DNA of 5,319 nt, from contig WQXP01000097.1 of NCBI GenBank assembly GCA_009784765.1, positions 1 through 5,319 of the forward strand, read 5' to 3'. Position 1 is the first letter of the stretch. Every line of letters starts with the position of its first letter. The notes under the pieces were generated by a model that worked only from the letters and a program-made list of their open reading frames with translations, did not search any database and was not told the DNA's origin. The position numbers and the translations under genes were made by a program. This stretch comes from Oscillospiraceae bacterium (GTDB lineage Bacteria > Bacillota > Clostridia > Oscillospirales > Ruminococcaceae). Positions 1-5,319 of this stretch are shown here, piece by piece.

Positions 1-497
1 GCGTCAGCGATTGCAAAAGGAACATGAAGAGTCCGCGCTAAAGTCTGCGCAAGCAGCGTTTTGCCCGTCCCTGTGGGTCCCATAAGGATTACATTGCTTT
101 TTTGAATCTCAACATCATCTTCGCTGTGCATAATGTCATCATTATGATAGAGGCGTTTGTAGTGGTTGTAAACAGCTACGCAAAGAATGCGTTTAGCCTC
201 TTCCTGCCCGACGATATATTTGTCCAACACTTTTTTAACTTCGACGGGCTTGAGAAACTCGCCGCTTGCCACATCACCGATGTCATAATCGTAGTTAAAA
301 TCGCGGCGTTCAGGGAACGCCTCTTCCTCTTCGGCTTTGGCGGTTTGTAACAGGAACGCTTCAAACTCTTCGAGTTCAGCGTTGTAGAGCATTCGAAAAG
401 AGGTAACGACGCAATAATTACAGATAATGCCGTCGTTCCCCTGCAGCATACGTTCAACTTGACTTTCGGTCTTTTTACAAAAAGCGCATCTCAGCAT
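1..497 (-). CDS. clpX: ATP-dependent Clp protease ATP-binding subunit ClpX, N-terminal part (cut by left window edge)
   Basis: ClpX is the hexameric AAA+ unfoldase that selects substrates and threads them into ClpP in the cytoplasm. About 165 residues are visible. A zinc-binding domain starts almost at once, with Cys4-x2-Cys7 and Cys26-x2-Cys29 separated by 18 residues, exactly the ClpX spacing. The AAA+ module follows: a [15 protein letters not shown] segment (about 84-98), AVYNHYKRL, the Walker A motif GPTGTGKT at 140-147, and the fragment ends in VPFAIADA, a ClpX signature. Arginine fingers, Walker B and the IGF loop would lie beyond the edge. The ATG at 495-497 is the only sensible start: no other NTG codon lies close upstream in frame. 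The zinc-finger-to-AAA linker is about 29 residues longer than in B. subtilis ClpX and acidic. The gene follows clpP after 19 nt, as expected for a clpP-clpX operon. Confidence 0.97.
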   Translation of the reverse strand, partial: MLRCAFCKKTESQVERMLQGNDGIICNYCVVTSFRMLYNAELEEFEAFLLQTAKAEEEEAFPERRDFNYDYDIGDVASGEFLKPVEVKKVLDKYIVGQEEAKRILCVAVYNHYKRLYHNDDIMHSEDDVEIQKSNVILMGPTGTGKTLLAQTLARTLHVPFAIAD

Positions 498-510
498 AAT
501 GGCGTTTGTG

Positions 511-518
511 CCCCCTTT
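511..518 (-). promoter_or_regulatory. Shine-Dalgarno-like sequence for clpX, overlapping the clpP stop
   Basis: In mRNA sense the site reads AAAGGGGG and shares its first bases with the clpP TAA stop codon (517-519). It lies 13 nt before the clpX ATG, longer than the usual 5-10 nt, and is G-rich rather than a clean AGGAGG. The overlap with the clpP stop suggests that clpX translation is coupled to clpP termination (inference). Confidence 0.55.
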
Positions 519-1149
519 ACTTGGTAGTGGTGGTAATATCCGCACGATTAGCCATAACCTTGTCAACAATGCCGTATTCGAGTGCTTGTTGAGCAGTCAT
601 GAAAGTGTCGCGGTCGGTATCGCGCTGAATAGTCTTGAGGGGTTGCCCCGTCATTTCAGACAGCAGCTTATTCATCTTATCTTTGGTTCTGATGATATGG
701 TCGCTTCTGATTTTAATGTCGCTGGCTTGCCCCGAAAGCCCTCCGTGAATCAAAGGCTGGTGAATCATAACTTCGGCATTCGGTAACGCGCTGCGTTTGC
801 CCTTCGCCCCTGCCGCAAGCAAGAACGCACCCATGCTCGCTGCCATTCCGAGGCAGATTGTCGCAACATCACACTTGATATAATTCATAGTGTCATAGAT
901 TGCCATTCCGTCACTTATTGAACCGCCGGGGCTGTTGATATAAAGGTAAATGTCTTTATCAGGGTCTTGTCCCTCAAGGAACAAAAGCTGCGCGACAATC
1001 AAGCTCTGTGTAATGTGGTTGACATCTTCATAGAGCATAACAATCCTGTCATTAAGAAGCCGTGAGTAAATGTCATAGGCGCGTTCGCCGCGCCCGGTTT
1101 GCTCGATTACCGTCGGGACTAAAGCTGATTTTGCAGGTGTATAAATCAT
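517..1149 (-). CDS. clpP: ATP-dependent Clp protease proteolytic subunit ClpP
   Basis: ClpP is the tetradecameric serine peptidase that forms the degradation chamber of ClpXP (and ClpCP if present). The 210-residue protein is complete. Family landmarks are [23 protein letters not shown] near the N-terminus, [17 protein letters not shown] (oxyanion region), [19 protein letters not shown] with nucleophile Ser105, MIHQP with His130, and RDTDRD with catalytic Asp181 by alignment to E. coli Asp171. The handle region after HQP (LIHGGLSGQ) is two residues longer than in E. coli or B. subtilis ClpP. The N-terminus has about seven residues before the LVPTVIEQ core beyond B. subtilis, possibly a short processed propeptide (inference). 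The start is firm because a perfect AAGGAGG lies 6 nt upstream. The C-terminus ends in a run of four threonines. It sits between tig and clpX, the conserved order. Confidence 0.98.
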   Translation of the reverse strand: MIYTPAKSALVPTVIEQTGRGERAYDIYSRLLNDRIVMLYEDVNHITQSLIVAQLLFLEGQDPDKDIYLYINSPGGSISDGMAIYDTMNYIKCDVATICLGMAASMGAFLLAAGAKGKRSALPNAEVMIHQPLIHGGLSGQASDIKIRSDHIIRTKDKMNKLLSEMTGQPLKTIQRDTDRDTFMTAQQALEYGIVDKVMANRADITTTTK

Positions 1150-1155
1150 AAAAAC

Positions 1156-1162
1156 CCTCCTT
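1156..1162 (-). promoter_or_regulatory. Strong Shine-Dalgarno site of clpP
   Basis: In mRNA sense this reads AAGGAGG, 6 nt before the clpP ATG at 1147-1149. It is the best ribosome-binding site in the window and fixes the clpP start. It directly follows the palindromic element at 1164-1196, so folding of that element could affect access to it (inference). Confidence 0.85.
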
Positions 1163-1163
1163 G

Positions 1164-1196
1164 CTGTCGGGCGACCGCTAAGGGGCGCCCCTACAG
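1164..1196. repeat. GC-rich imperfect palindrome filling the tig-clpP gap (miniature repeat candidate)
   Basis: The 33-nt stretch begins one base after the tig stop codon in transcription order and ends next to the clpP Shine-Dalgarno. Its arms are CTGT (1164-1167) with ACAG (1193-1196), GGGCG (1169-1173) with CGCCC (1186-1190), and CC with GG inside, around a short GCTAAG loop. It also contains the perfect 10-bp palindrome GGGGCGCCCC (1182-1191). On the minus strand it begins CTGTAGGGGCG. From memory this resembles dispersed GTAGGGGCG...CGCCCG intergenic elements of Clostridia, but I could not search for other copies. There is no T-run directly after the stem, so it does not look like a terminator. 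Confidence 0.6.
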
Positions 1197-2534
1197 TTAT
1201 TCGTCAACTATATCATATTCGCCCGGTTCTTCACCCGGTTTATATTTAGCCTCAATTTCGGTAACGACTGCGTGTTCTTTCACGAAGTCGAGTGCTTTCG
1301 CAGTCTTGAGGTCGTTGATTACCGCTTCCTTAGACACTATTTCTTCTACTTTTTCCCGAGTCATGCGGTTATCTTTCGCCATTTTGGCTAACTCTTCCTC
1401 AAGCTCATCATCGCTGATTTGGAAGTCTTCGATTTGCGCGATTTTTTCGAGTGCCAAGCGGAAACGCACCTGCTTCTCGGCTATTTCGCGGAATCCCTCG
1501 CGATAGTTAGCTAAGCTCGTTCCCGTGCTTTTCGCGAACTCAGCAGGGGTCATGTAGTATTTGATTGCCCAATCACGCGCCATCTCATCAATTCTGTTCT
1601 CGAACATCGCCTGCGGAATTTCTGCCTGTGTGCCGTCTGTAATCTTCTCTGCCACAGCGTTCTCAAGGTTCAAGTCTTTAACATCGCTGAACTTATCGTT
1701 AAGCGTTGTACGAACTTCTTCACGGAACTCCGCAAGTGTGTCATGTTCGCTTATGTCTTTTACAAACTCGTCGTCAAGTTCTGCTGTTTCCTTGCCTAAA
1801 ATCTCGCGGATAATGCACTTGAACATAGCAGGTTTGCCCTTGACATTTTCAGAGGGATAGTTTTCGGGGAATGTTACATTAACCTCGAACTCTTCGTTGA
1901 TTTTATGACCGATTAACTGCTCCTCAAATCCCGGAATAAATCGCTTGGTTCCGACTTCGAGTTCATAGTCGTCCGCAGTTCCACCCTCAAAAGGTTCGCC
2001 CTCACAGAAACCCTTGAAGTCGAACTTGATTATGTCGCTTTCCCGCACGGCGCGGTCGGAGGCGTCGATAATCCTCGCGTTATCGGCGCGGATTTTCTCT
2101 AACTCTTTATCTATGTCTTCTTCACTGACTGTCGGTGTTTCAACATCAACCTCAACGCCTTTATACTGCCCGACTGTTACCTCAGGCTTGACAGTAAACT
2201 TGATTTTGAAAGTTACGCCTTTGTCGTGTCCAATTTCGCTGACTTCCACATTAGGAGAGTCTACCAAATCAACGCCTGTCTCATCAACAAGCTTCTGAAT
2301 ATTCGCCATGTAGAGGTCATTGACAGCGTCCTCATAGAACGCGCCTTCACCATAAGTCGCTTCAATCAGCTTACGTGTCGCTTTTCCGCGGCGAAACCCC
2401 GGAACTTGAATTTTGTTGCGCTGTTTGAGGAACACGGCGGTGAGGGCTTTGTCAAAATCCTCTGCGCTTATGTGTGCTTCCGCCTCAACTAAGTTAGCCT
2501 CAGTCTTTTCGTTGGTTATGATTTGCATTTGCAT
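1197..2534 (-). CDS. tig: Trigger factor, ribosome-associated chaperone and peptidyl-prolyl isomerase
   Basis: Trigger factor docks at the ribosome exit tunnel through ribosomal protein L23 and shields nascent chains. The 445 residues are full length for the family and show all three parts. The N-terminal ribosome-binding domain carries the signature [14 protein letters not shown] (about 45-58). An FKBP-type isomerase domain runs from about 163 to 248, with [23 protein letters not shown] and [15 protein letters not shown]. The helical C-terminal domain, about 250-430, forms the arms of the cradle and is rich in charged helices (for example [15 protein letters not shown]). The acidic tail ends in EYDIVDE. 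Two ATGs occur at the start (codons 1 and 3). The first is preferred because AAAGG (2546-2550) lies 11 nt before it. That site lies inside the end of thrC, 8 nt away, which suggests coupling. It leads into clpP-clpX, the usual Firmicutes order. Confidence 0.97.
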   Translation of the reverse strand: MQMQIITNEKTEANLVEAEAHISAEDFDKALTAVFLKQRNKIQVPGFRRGKATRKLIEATYGEGAFYEDAVNDLYMANIQKLVDETGVDLVDSPNVEVSEIGHDKGVTFKIKFTVKPEVTVGQYKGVEVDVETPTVSEEDIDKELEKIRADNARIIDASDRAVRESDIIKFDFKGFCEGEPFEGGTADDYELEVGTKRFIPGFEEQLIGHKINEEFEVNVTFPENYPSENVKGKPAMFKCIIREILGKETAELDDEFVKDISEHDTLAEFREEVRTTLNDKFSDVKDLNLENAVAEKITDGTQAEIPQAMFENRIDEMARDWAIKYYMTPAEFAKSTGTSLANYREGFREIAEKQVRFRLALEKIAQIEDFQISDDELEEELAKMAKDNRMTREKVEEIVSKEAVINDLKTAKALDFVKEHAVVTEIEAKYKPGEEPGEYDIVDE

Positions 2535-2542
2535 TGCAATGT

Positions 2543-4174
2543 TTACCTTTCCTTATATATTGTTCCGGTTATGATTTTTAGCACCGTTTCTTTAATTTGC
2601 TCTTTCGCGACAGCTTTGCCTGAAAAACGAACCTCTTTGTTTCGAACAGCGGCAAGTGAGGCGGGGAGACGAATCCCCGTGCGTTCGCTCAAGCGCGTCA
2701 ACGCATCATCGCTGACAGCAGGTAAGACATCGTCGTCATCGCGCATTCCGAAATTAGACAGATTAGGATTGAGCATATCATCGTATGAGGGCATTCGCGG
2801 TATGAACTTACCGTACAAAGCCTCATAGACACTGTCTGCGAATTTGTAAGCGTTCGCAGTAGAAACAATCAATGTTTTAGTTCGGATGTCGCCTGTTTCC
2901 TTCACATAATCACGCCAAACTTTGTGCCCAACCGCTGTGTGAGTGTCCATAAGATAACCGTTGTTCATGAATACAGACTTAATCGTCTTAGCTGTATCGC
3001 TTTCATCACACCAACCGCCATAGAACAACTTTCCGATTTTTGCCTTCAACTTGTTGTCGATTTCAAATTCCCCTGATGTTTTCAATGAATCAAACCATTT
3101 GTTGATTTGAGTCGAATCGCCGCCGGTAAAGTGGAACAGAAGCCGCTCTAAATTGCTTGAAACGAGAATATCCATAGACGGCGACACAGTCGTGCAGAAC
3201 TCGCGATTGCGGTTGTAAATTCCGGTGTTTATGAAATCGGTGAGAACATTGTTTGAGTTGCTCGCGCAAATCAATTTGTTGACAGGCAGCCCCATCTGTA
3301 TCGCGTAATATGCCGCAAGAATGTTTCCGAAGTTACCTGTAGGAACGCAAATGTTGATTTTGTCCCCTGCTTTGATTGCACTGCGGCGAATGAGTTGCAC
3401 GTATGCGTCAATATAATACACGATTTGCGGAAAAAGCCGTCCCCAGTTAATGGAGTTCGCACTTGAGAATGCAACTCCTGCAGCGGAAGCTTTTGCAAGA
3501 ATCTCGCTGTCTGCGAACGCTTCTTTTACAGCAGTCTGACAGTCATCAAAATTGCCTTTCACTGCGAAAACGTGGACATTCGCGCCCTCTTGGGTGAGCA
3601 TTTGAAGTTTTTGCATATCACTCACACCCTCTTCGGGATAGAACACGGCAATTTCAATTCCGGGTGCATCTTTGAAGCCCTCAAGAGCAGCTTTGCCTGT
3701 ATCCCCCGAGGTCGCCACAAGAATAAGCGTTTTTTCGCCGCCGCGTTTAAGCATAATTTTCGACAGGCTCATCAGCCCGGGCAGTGCTTGCAACGCCATA
3801 TCCTTGAATGCAGCAGTCGGGCCGTGCCAAAGCTCGAGCGCATAGGATGCGCATTTACCCGTATCCTCAAGTGCAACTAATCGAGTAACATCGCCGGTCT
3901 TGAAATTAGCAGAGTACGCATTGCCGATACTGTTACGCAACTCATCTTCTATGTGCAACGCAAAATCAAAGAGCGGGAAAAAAATATCAAATGCAATGTT
4001 TTGATACGAGTGATACGATTCGGCGGCTAACCGAGCGAGTTTGGCAACACTAAATTTCGGTAACACGCTCAAATTAGCGGGAACAAAAAGCCCGCCCTCT
4101 TCGGAAATGCCTTTAACGATTGTTTCAGCCACTGATACGGATATTGATGAATCTCTTGTGCTTGTGTAATTCAT
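2543..4174 (-). CDS. thrC: Threonine synthase (PLP-dependent)
   Basis: Threonine synthase converts O-phospho-L-homoserine and water to L-threonine and phosphate, the last step of threonine biosynthesis. The N-terminus MNYTSTRD...AETIVKGISEEGGLFVP is the classic ThrC opening. The PLP lysine is Lys124 in ELWHGPTAAFKDMALQ. Then come VATSGDTGKAALEGF (153-167), TQEGANVHVFAVKGNFDDCQ (194-213), SSANSINWGRLFPQ, and the phosphate-binding loop PTGNFGNILAAYYA (278-291). NAYKFADSVYEALYG and a C-terminal HTAVGHKV-containing region follow. At 543 residues it is somewhat longer than the roughly 430-500 typical, mainly in the C-terminal part, with no break seen. The ATG is fixed because the in-frame rnhB stop lies only 6 nt upstream. 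Its placement between rnhB and tig is unusual, and no hom or thrB gene is in view. Codon and base use look like the neighbours, so nothing marks it as foreign. Confidence 0.96.
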   Translation of the reverse strand: MNYTSTRDSSISVSVAETIVKGISEEGGLFVPANLSVLPKFSVAKLARLAAESYHSYQNIAFDIFFPLFDFALHIEDELRNSIGNAYSANFKTGDVTRLVALEDTGKCASYALELWHGPTAAFKDMALQALPGLMSLSKIMLKRGGEKTLILVATSGDTGKAALEGFKDAPGIEIAVFYPEEGVSDMQKLQMLTQEGANVHVFAVKGNFDDCQTAVKEAFADSEILAKASAAGVAFSSANSINWGRLFPQIVYYIDAYVQLIRRSAIKAGDKINICVPTGNFGNILAAYYAIQMGLPVNKLICASNSNNVLTDFINTGIYNRNREFCTTVSPSMDILVSSNLERLLFHFTGGDSTQINKWFDSLKTSGEFEIDNKLKAKIGKLFYGGWCDESDTAKTIKSVFMNNGYLMDTHTAVGHKVWRDYVKETGDIRTKTLIVSTANAYKFADSVYEALYGKFIPRMPSYDDMLNPNLSNFGMRDDDDVLPAVSDDALTRLSERTGIRLPASLAAVRNKEVRFSGKAVAKEQIKETVLKIITGTIYKER

Positions 4175-4180
4175 ATAAGT

Positions 4181-4840
4181 TTATACGTCTCCTATGATTT
4201 TTTTTAGAAAGCTTTTCCTGTGGACTTCTGACGCCCCGTGATTCAAAATCATCTCCCTATGTAGCCGCGTTCCGTAGCCTTTATGTTTCGCAAATCCATA
4301 CTGCGGAAAAAGCGCATCAAGTTCAAGCGCGTACCTGTCCCGCGCAACTTTCGCGAGAATAGACGCCGCCGCAATCGCCGCTGAAAGCCCGTCGCCCTTG
4401 ACGACGCAGTTGACAGTTGACAATTGACAATTGACAGTTATTTGAGGAGCTTTGTTGCCGTCAACCAAGACAGTGAGCGGAGCATTAACTGTCAACTGTC
4501 CGTCAATTGTCAACTGTTCATACGCTCGTTTCATCGCAAGCATAGTCGCGCCGAGAATATTAAACTCTTCGATTTCAGCGACTGTCGCCCGCGCAATCGC
4601 ATATGCCCGTGAGTTCGCGATAATCTCTTCATAGAGCCGCTCGCGCTTATCCTCGCTGAGCTTCTTAGAATCGTTCAACCCCGCGATTGGCTTACCCATG
4701 TCTAAAATCACCGCCGCCGCAAACACATCTCCCGCTAAAGGGCCGCGCCCCGCCTCGTCAATCCCGACAACGCTGCCGAAAGAGCCGCCATAAGTTTCAT
4801 CAAACGCGTACAGGGGGCAGTTCAAGTGTGATTTTTCCAA
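4181..4840 (-). CDS. rnhB: Ribonuclease HII, with in-frame repeat insertions around a catalytic residue
   Basis: RNase HII cuts the RNA strand of RNA-DNA hybrids and starts removal of single ribonucleotides from DNA, using two metal ions. With a TTG start at 4840 the protein has 219 residues. The D-E-D-D active site is complete: Asp28 and Glu29 in GIDEAGRGPLAG, Asp127 in VLVDGNK, and Asp168 in ILAKVARD. Further landmarks are LNDSKKLSE, NILGATMLAMKRA, VVKGD, FPQYGFAKHKGYGT and HRKSF. Compared with E. coli RNase HII the segment before VDGNK is about 7 residues longer and the segment after it about 5 longer. Both extra stretches are encoded by heptanucleotide repeats (4486-4516 and 4407-4440). 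A GTG at 4849 is an alternative start (222 residues), but the AGGAG at 4849-4853 overlaps that GTG and lies 8 nt before the TTG. The gene overlaps the rbgA end by about 41 nt, the classic ylqF-rnhB arrangement. Confidence 0.95.
   Translation of the reverse strand: MEKSHLNCPLYAFDETYGGSFGSVVGIDEAGRGPLAGDVFAAAVILDMGKPIAGLNDSKKLSEDKRERLYEEIIANSRAYAIARATVAEIEEFNILGATMLAMKRAYEQLTIDGQLTVNAPLTVLVDGNKAPQITVNCQLSTVNCVVKGDGLSAAIAAASILAKVARDRYALELDALFPQYGFAKHKGYGTRLHREMILNHGASEVHRKSFLKKIIGDV
4189..4193 (-). promoter_or_regulatory. Shine-Dalgarno of thrC at long spacing, inside the rnhB end
   Basis: The mRNA-sense AGGAG lies 14 nt before the thrC ATG (4172-4174) and within the last codons of rnhB. The spacing is longer than optimal and no closer purine-rich site is seen. 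Initiation probably relies on ribosomes finishing rnhB, whose TAA is 6 nt before the thrC start (inference). Confidence 0.5.
4407..4440. repeat. Heptanucleotide repeat array (TTGACAA/TTGACAG), left arm of an inverted pair inside rnhB
   Basis: Four consecutive TTGACA units at 7-nt spacing are present on the plus strand, bounded by CAG and GTTA. Read in the rnhB frame (minus strand) it encodes residues 134-145 in TTG-start numbering, ITVNCQLSTVNC, where the TVNC unit recurs every seven residues, as expected of a 7-nt repeat read through all three frames. In this orientation the repeat contains no stop codon. It pairs with the inverted arm at 4486-4516: both outer ends match CAGTTGACA and both inner ends match TTGACAGTTA. 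Confidence 0.85.
4486..4516. repeat. Heptanucleotide repeat array, right (inverted) arm inside rnhB
   Basis: On the minus strand this is TTGACAATTGAC, then GGAC, then AGTTGACAGTTA. It is thus the same family as 4407-4440 in opposite orientation, across a 45-nt spacer. It encodes rnhB residues 109-119 (QLTIDGQLTVN, TTG-start numbering). An uninterrupted repeat in this orientation would soon meet a TGA stop in the rnhB frame; the irregular GGAC avoids it. The spacer encodes the strand and loop carrying catalytic Asp127. Confidence 0.8.
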
Positions 4841-5319
4841 TTTTCGCACTCCTAAAATCGTCTAATAGTGCCGCCGCCGCACGCTCCAAGTCAAGCTGAC
4901 CGCCCGCAATCCGCATTGAACGTGCCTGTGCGATTGCTTCGAGAATATCGCCGCCACATTCGCTCAGCCCGTACCGCGCTGCAAACTTGTCTGTGTGATT
5001 CAGTAACAGAAACGCGCCGAGATTTCGTGCCAACGCGAGTGTGTCCATAACCGCGTCACGGACTGCACCTGTGTAGGCTAAATGCAGAGCCGCCTGCTTG
5101 TCCTCAATTTTCGGTTCGAGAACCCCGGGTAAATCAAGAATTTCGAGAGGCGTGCTTTTACCGCCTTTGCCTCCCGCTCCGCCTGTTCCGCCAATTCTAA
5201 TCCACTGCTTCCCGCGAGTAACCCCCGGTTTATCGCCGACTGCTGTTTTGCGCGAACCCGCCATTCGGTTAATGAAAGACGACTTCCCCGAATTAGGAAT
5301 GCCTGCCGCCATAACCCGA
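4800..5319 (-). CDS. rbgA: Ribosome biogenesis GTPase RbgA/YlqF, C-terminal part (cut by right window edge)
   Basis: RbgA is a circularly permuted GTPase needed for late assembly of the 50S subunit in Firmicutes. The visible frame is open to the edge, so the N-terminus, including the permuted G4 (NKxD) and G5 motifs, lies outside. Numbering from the internal Met codon at 5310-5312, the fragment shows G1 GIPNSGKSS (4-12), G2 DKPGVTRGKQWI (27-38) and G3 DLPGVLEPK (60-68). A helical C-terminal domain (about 70-155) follows, and the family ending GKITLELP (159-166). The residue before GIPN is in RVMAAG, matching the strand before G1 in RbgA, so the Met at 5312 is internal and not the start. G1 differs slightly from the common GIPNVGKST. 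A glycine-rich stretch, GGTGGAGGKGGKS (41-53), is inserted between G2 and G3. The gene precedes rnhB with overlap, as in B. subtilis ylqF-rnhB. Confidence 0.93.
   Translation of the reverse strand, partial: RVMAAGIPNSGKSSFINRMAGSRKTAVGDKPGVTRGKQWIRIGGTGGAGGKGGKSTPLEILDLPGVLEPKIEDKQAALHLAYTGAVRDAVMDTLALARNLGAFLLLNHTDKFAARYGLSECGGDILEAIAQARSMRIAGGQLDLERAAAALLDDFRSAKIGKITLELPPVRV
4849..4853 (-). promoter_or_regulatory. Shine-Dalgarno that decides the rnhB start
   Basis: The mRNA-sense AGGAG ends 8 nt before a TTG codon at 4838-4840 and overlaps the in-frame GTG at 4847-4849, so it can serve the TTG but not the GTG. It lies inside the rbgA coding region. No in-frame ATG exists before the DEAGRGP motif, so a non-ATG start is required either way. 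Confidence 0.65.

Noticed and set aside
102..350. Plus-strand open frame opposite clpX
   Set aside because: It lies wholly antisense to a well-conserved ClpX frame, has no recognisable motif, and is explained by the codon structure of the real gene. The same holds for the other plus-strand frames opposite clpP, tig, thrC, rnhB and rbgA.
176..457. Minus-strand open frame of 93 codons
   Set aside because: It is in another frame of the same strand as clpX. The frame with the zinc finger and Walker A motif is the real one.
1150..1196. Possible intrinsic terminator between tig and clpP (hairpin, then TTTTT before the clpP ATG)
   Set aside because: The five T's come after the Shine-Dalgarno, nine or more nucleotides from the stem, so the stem-plus-immediate-U-tract geometry is not met. 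Termination here would also cut clpP-clpX from tig.
3271..3498. Minus-strand open frame of 75 codons inside thrC
   Set aside because: It is out of frame within thrC, whose own frame is continuous and carries all family motifs; there is no ribosome-binding site and no family resemblance.
4407..4440. Several TTGACA hexamers that look like sigma-70 -35 boxes
   Set aside because: They are units of the heptanucleotide array, not single boxes, and I see no TATAAT-like -10 about 17 nt downstream on either strand. The place is also inside rnhB.
4407..4516. CRISPR-like array
   Set aside because: The units are 7 nt with no unique spacers of regular length, and they lie within a coding frame; this is a simple repeat in two inverted arms.
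5310..5312. ATG at 5312 as the start of the GTPase gene
   Set aside because: The frame stays open to the window edge, and the fragment begins at the strand just before G1. The permuted G4 and G5 motifs must be encoded beyond the edge, so this Met is internal.

Overview
The window is a densely packed block of bacterial housekeeping genes. All are read from the minus strand, i.e. right to left as printed. In transcription order they are: the C-terminal part of a circularly permuted ribosome-assembly GTPase (rbgA/ylqF, cut by the right edge), ribonuclease HII (rnhB), threonine synthase (thrC), trigger factor (tig), the ClpP protease subunit (clpP), and the N-terminal third of the ClpX unfoldase (clpX, cut by the left edge). 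The pairs rbgA-rnhB and tig-clpP-clpX are familiar from Firmicutes. Protein details also point that way: the clostridial/bacillar style of ClpP (IPTVIEQT-like start, here LVPTVIEQT), RbgA itself, and the long form of ThrC. A low-to-medium GC Clostridia-type anaerobe is the best guess, but this is inferred from gene order and protein style, not proven.

Layout. Positions 4800-5319 hold the rbgA 3' part. It overlaps rnhB (4181-4840) by about 41 nt. A 6-nt gap leads to thrC (2543-4174), and an 8-nt gap to tig (1197-2534). A 47-nt gap, mostly one palindromic element, precedes clpP (517-1149). A 19-nt gap precedes clpX (1-497). No gene-free stretch exceeds 50 nt. I see no convincing promoter or intrinsic terminator, so the six genes look like one read-through transcription unit whose promoter and terminator lie outside the window. 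Several Shine-Dalgarno sequences lie inside the end of the preceding gene, which suggests translational coupling.

How the genes work together. RbgA matures the 50S ribosomal subunit. Trigger factor binds the ribosome exit tunnel and receives nascent chains. ClpXP degrades proteins that fail. RNase HII removes ribonucleotides from DNA. Threonine synthase is the odd one out metabolically, placed between the two conserved modules.

The most interesting local structure is not a new gene system. It is a pair of inverted heptanucleotide-repeat arrays (TTGACAA/TTGACAG units) embedded in frame in rnhB, on both sides of the codon for a catalytic aspartate and adding about a dozen residues to the enzyme. 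Secondary points are a GC-rich miniature palindrome in the tig-clpP gap, an unusually long acidic linker in ClpX and a glycine-rich insertion in RbgA. I found no defence, mobile or otherwise undescribed system here.
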